Shown in pieces: positions 5,502 to 6,811 of a stretch of 6,811 bases of DNA. The notes below the pieces were generated by a model. That model was not told the DNA's origin and made no database searches. It saw only the letters and a program-made list of their open reading frames with translations. A program made the position numbers and the translations under genes. The stretch's first letter is position 1. Every line of letters begins with the position of its first letter. The DNA is from Desulfobacterales bacterium (GTDB lineage: Bacteria; Desulfobacterota; Desulfobacteria; Desulfobacterales; Desulfobacteraceae), in assembly GCA_022361095.1 (NCBI GenBank), contig JAKSBO010000786.1, positions 1 to 6,811 of the forward strand, written 5' to 3'.

Positions 5502-6419
5502 CTACATATCTGATGCAACAACCCTGTCCCGGCCCTGCTTTTTTGCCTGGTACAGTCCCTGATCAGCCTTGTGGATCAACTCTGTACTTGGGGTTCCGGA
5601 TTCGTTCTTCATGGATTTACAGCCTAAACTGACAGTGATGTGACCGGCGACTTTAGAGAAGGCATGGGGGATGTTCAGATCTTTGATTTTTAAACGAATT
5701 GTTTCCGCCATTTCCAAGGCCCCCTCCAGATCGCACTCCGGCAGGAGAACAACAAACTCTTCGCCACCGTATCGTCCTACAAAATCACCAGAGCGGCGCA
5801 TCGCGGATTCAATGGTATGGGCGATCAATCGAAGGCATTCGTCGCCTGCACCATGGCCGTAGTTATCATTGTATCTTTTGAATTCATCAATATCGATCAT
5901 GATCAGGCTAAGCGGGGTGTCTGTCCGCTGGGCTCTGCGCCATTCCCGTTCTATGGTGTGGTCAAAGCTTCGGCGGTTTGCTATGCCTGTCAGGCCGTCT
6001 ATCATTGCCAGGGATTCCAACTTGTCCCTATGCCGTTTCAACTGCAGATGGGCACGCACCCTGGCCTTTACAACAGGGATGCTGAAGGGTTTTGAAATAT
6101 AATCCACGGCGCCGAGATTAAGCCCAAAAGCCTCGTCTTGGCTGGTGCCCCGGGCTGTAACAAAGATGATGGGGATTTGCATGGTCTCCGGGTTCTGTTT
6201 TAAACGGCGGCAGACCTCATAGCCGTCAATTTCGGGCATTTTAACATCAAGAAGAATGATATCAGGCGGGTCTTGGGACGACGCAATGGTCAATGCCTTT
6301 AATCCGCTGTTTGCCACCCGGACCCGATAGGTGTCTTTCAGGGCGCTGGCCAGCATTCGAATATTAACCGGCGCGTCATCCACAATGAGGACCGAACCGG
6401 CTTTTATCAATTCATTCAT
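5502..6419 (-). CDS. Response regulator diguanylate cyclase (REC-GGDEF)
   Basis: This 305-residue cytoplasmic protein should make c-di-GMP from two GTP when phosphorylated. The receiver domain (~9-124) has the acidic pair D14-D15, phospho-acceptor D58 in IILLDVKMPEIDGYE, T88 and K110 in SKPF. A short helical linker (~125-138) leads to a complete GGDEF domain: DGLTGIANRR at 141-150, metal Asp D176 in MIDIDEFKRYND, YGHGAGD at 187-193 and the active-site loop RYGGEEF at 216-222. An RxxD inhibitory site (R209-D212) sits five residues before GGEEF, so product inhibition is expected. The layout is that of single-receiver cyclases such as WspR rather than PleD, which has two receivers. The ATG overlaps the stop of the upstream kinase by 4 bases (ATGA), and AAGGA lies 9 bases before it. 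This suggests translational coupling and a cognate kinase-regulator pair. No output domain other than GGDEF is present. Confidence 0.95.
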   Translation of the reverse strand: MNELIKAGSVLIVDDAPVNIRMLASALKDTYRVRVANSGLKALTIASSQDPPDIILLDVKMPEIDGYEVCRRLKQNPETMQIPIIFVTARGTSQDEAFGLNLGAVDYISKPFSIPVVKARVRAHLQLKRHRDKLESLAMIDGLTGIANRRSFDHTIEREWRRAQRTDTPLSLIMIDIDEFKRYNDNYGHGAGDECLRLIAHTIESAMRRSGDFVGRYGGEEFVVLLPECDLEGALEMAETIRLKIKDLNIPHAFSKVAGHITVSLGCKSMKNESGTPSTELIHKADQGLYQAKKQGRDRVVASDM

Positions 6420-6811
6420 ACGCCTTTTTCCTTGGAGGATTGATGATCTATCCAGGACCGAATTGACGTGAGGATTTCATCGGCGTCCTGATAATCAAAG
6501 TCCTCCAGGCTGTTTTTAAGCCTGGCTATAATAATTGGGTCAACGCTTCCACCCAGAGCATTTTTCAGGCCGAGGATATGATCCGCCGCCACAACGTCAC
6601 TGCTGGCGATAAGCGTTTTTATTTTATCCATATACTGATAAGCTGCATCCACGTCAACATTTTCGGTTTTATTTGCCGGCTCCGTTTCCTTCAGTGGCTT
6701 TACGGCATTAATAAACGTCTGCAGCGCCTTTTTAAGTTCATTGACCAAGGTTTCAGGAATTTTGCCCTGTTCGGTTGCATGTCCAAGTTTAGCCGCGGCT
6801 TTTTTTACCTG
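6416..6811 (-). CDS. C-terminal tail of a probable hybrid sensor histidine kinase (5' partial)
   Basis: The frame is open from the window edge to the stop at 6416-6418, giving 131 visible residues, so the gene begins outside the window. The TTG at 6746-6748 is internal. The segment is predicted all-helical. It runs GKIPETLVNELKKAL, then a charged linker, then AAYQYMDKIKTLI, AADHILGLKNAL and IARLKNSLEDFDYQDADEIL. This pattern (a PE.L..EL..AL helix and a final L...L..FDY..A..IL helix) is what I associate with the tail after the receiver domain of many hybrid sensor kinases. No kinase, receiver or canonical Hpt motif is in view, so the assignment also leans on the 4-base overlap with the response regulator gene downstream. 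Alternatives are a phosphotransfer-like or adaptor protein. I am moderately sure. Confidence 0.55.
   Translation of the reverse strand, partial: QVKKAAAKLGHATEQGKIPETLVNELKKALQTFINAVKPLKETEPANKTENVDVDAAYQYMDKIKTLIASSDVVAADHILGLKNALGGSVDPIIIARLKNSLEDFDYQDADEILTSIRSWIDHQSSKEKGV
6429..6433 (-). promoter_or_regulatory. Ribosome binding site of the REC-GGDEF gene inside the upstream gene
   Basis: AAGGA on the minus strand lies 9 bases before the ATG at 6419-6417, inside the last codons of the kinase gene. It fixes the start at the ATGA overlap. Confidence 0.6.

Noticed and set aside
6416..6748. A complete 110-residue protein starting at the TTG of 6748
   Set aside because: The same frame continues without a stop to the window edge, and the added residues (including a GKIPETL motif) fit the same helical tail.

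Overview
This is a bacterial chromosomal window. It holds one partial gene at each edge and four complete genes between them. Protein style suggests a Gram-negative member of the Desulfobacterota, near Desulfobacteraceae: an HRGRKRC-type amidase, an FtsK motor followed by an exported DUF3108 protein, and hybrid kinase / REC-GGDEF signalling. This placement is an inference and rests on no database search. I see no mobile element, CRISPR array, rRNA or tRNA.

Layout. (1) Positions 1-933 (+) are the 3' part of an N-acetylmuramoyl-L-alanine amidase whose C-terminal half carries three copies of an unfamiliar ~40-residue repeat. It ends in a perfect intrinsic terminator (923-957) that overlaps the stop codon. 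(2) Positions 958-1446 have no credible gene but contain an unusually dense run of short perfect inverted repeats (1024-1242). (3) Positions 1447-3657 (+) encode a 736-residue FtsK/SpoIIIE DNA translocase with complete alpha, motor and gamma parts but no membrane segments. Its N-terminus instead resembles ZapA, a partner of FtsZ. (4) Positions 3674-4486 (+) encode an exported DUF3108 protein starting 16 bases after the translocase. (5) Positions 4569-5468 (+) encode a cation diffusion facilitator. (6) On the minus strand, facing these genes, are a receiver-GGDEF diguanylate cyclase (5502-6419) and, overlapping it by 4 bases upstream, the C-terminal tail of a probable hybrid sensor kinase (6416-6811, partial).

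Function. The plus-strand genes centre on the cell envelope and division: peptidoglycan cleavage, chromosome segregation at the septum, an envelope protein and metal homeostasis. The minus-strand pair looks like a two-component phosphorelay that ends in c-di-GMP synthesis. The two groups are convergent, with only 33 bases between their stop codons.

The most interesting item is the membrane-free FtsK with a ZapA-like N-terminal domain. It suggests a translocase brought to the division ring through a ZapA-type contact rather than through a 4-TM anchor. The repeat domain of the amidase and the structured 5' leader of the translocase gene come next. None of this has been tested by alignment or structure prediction.
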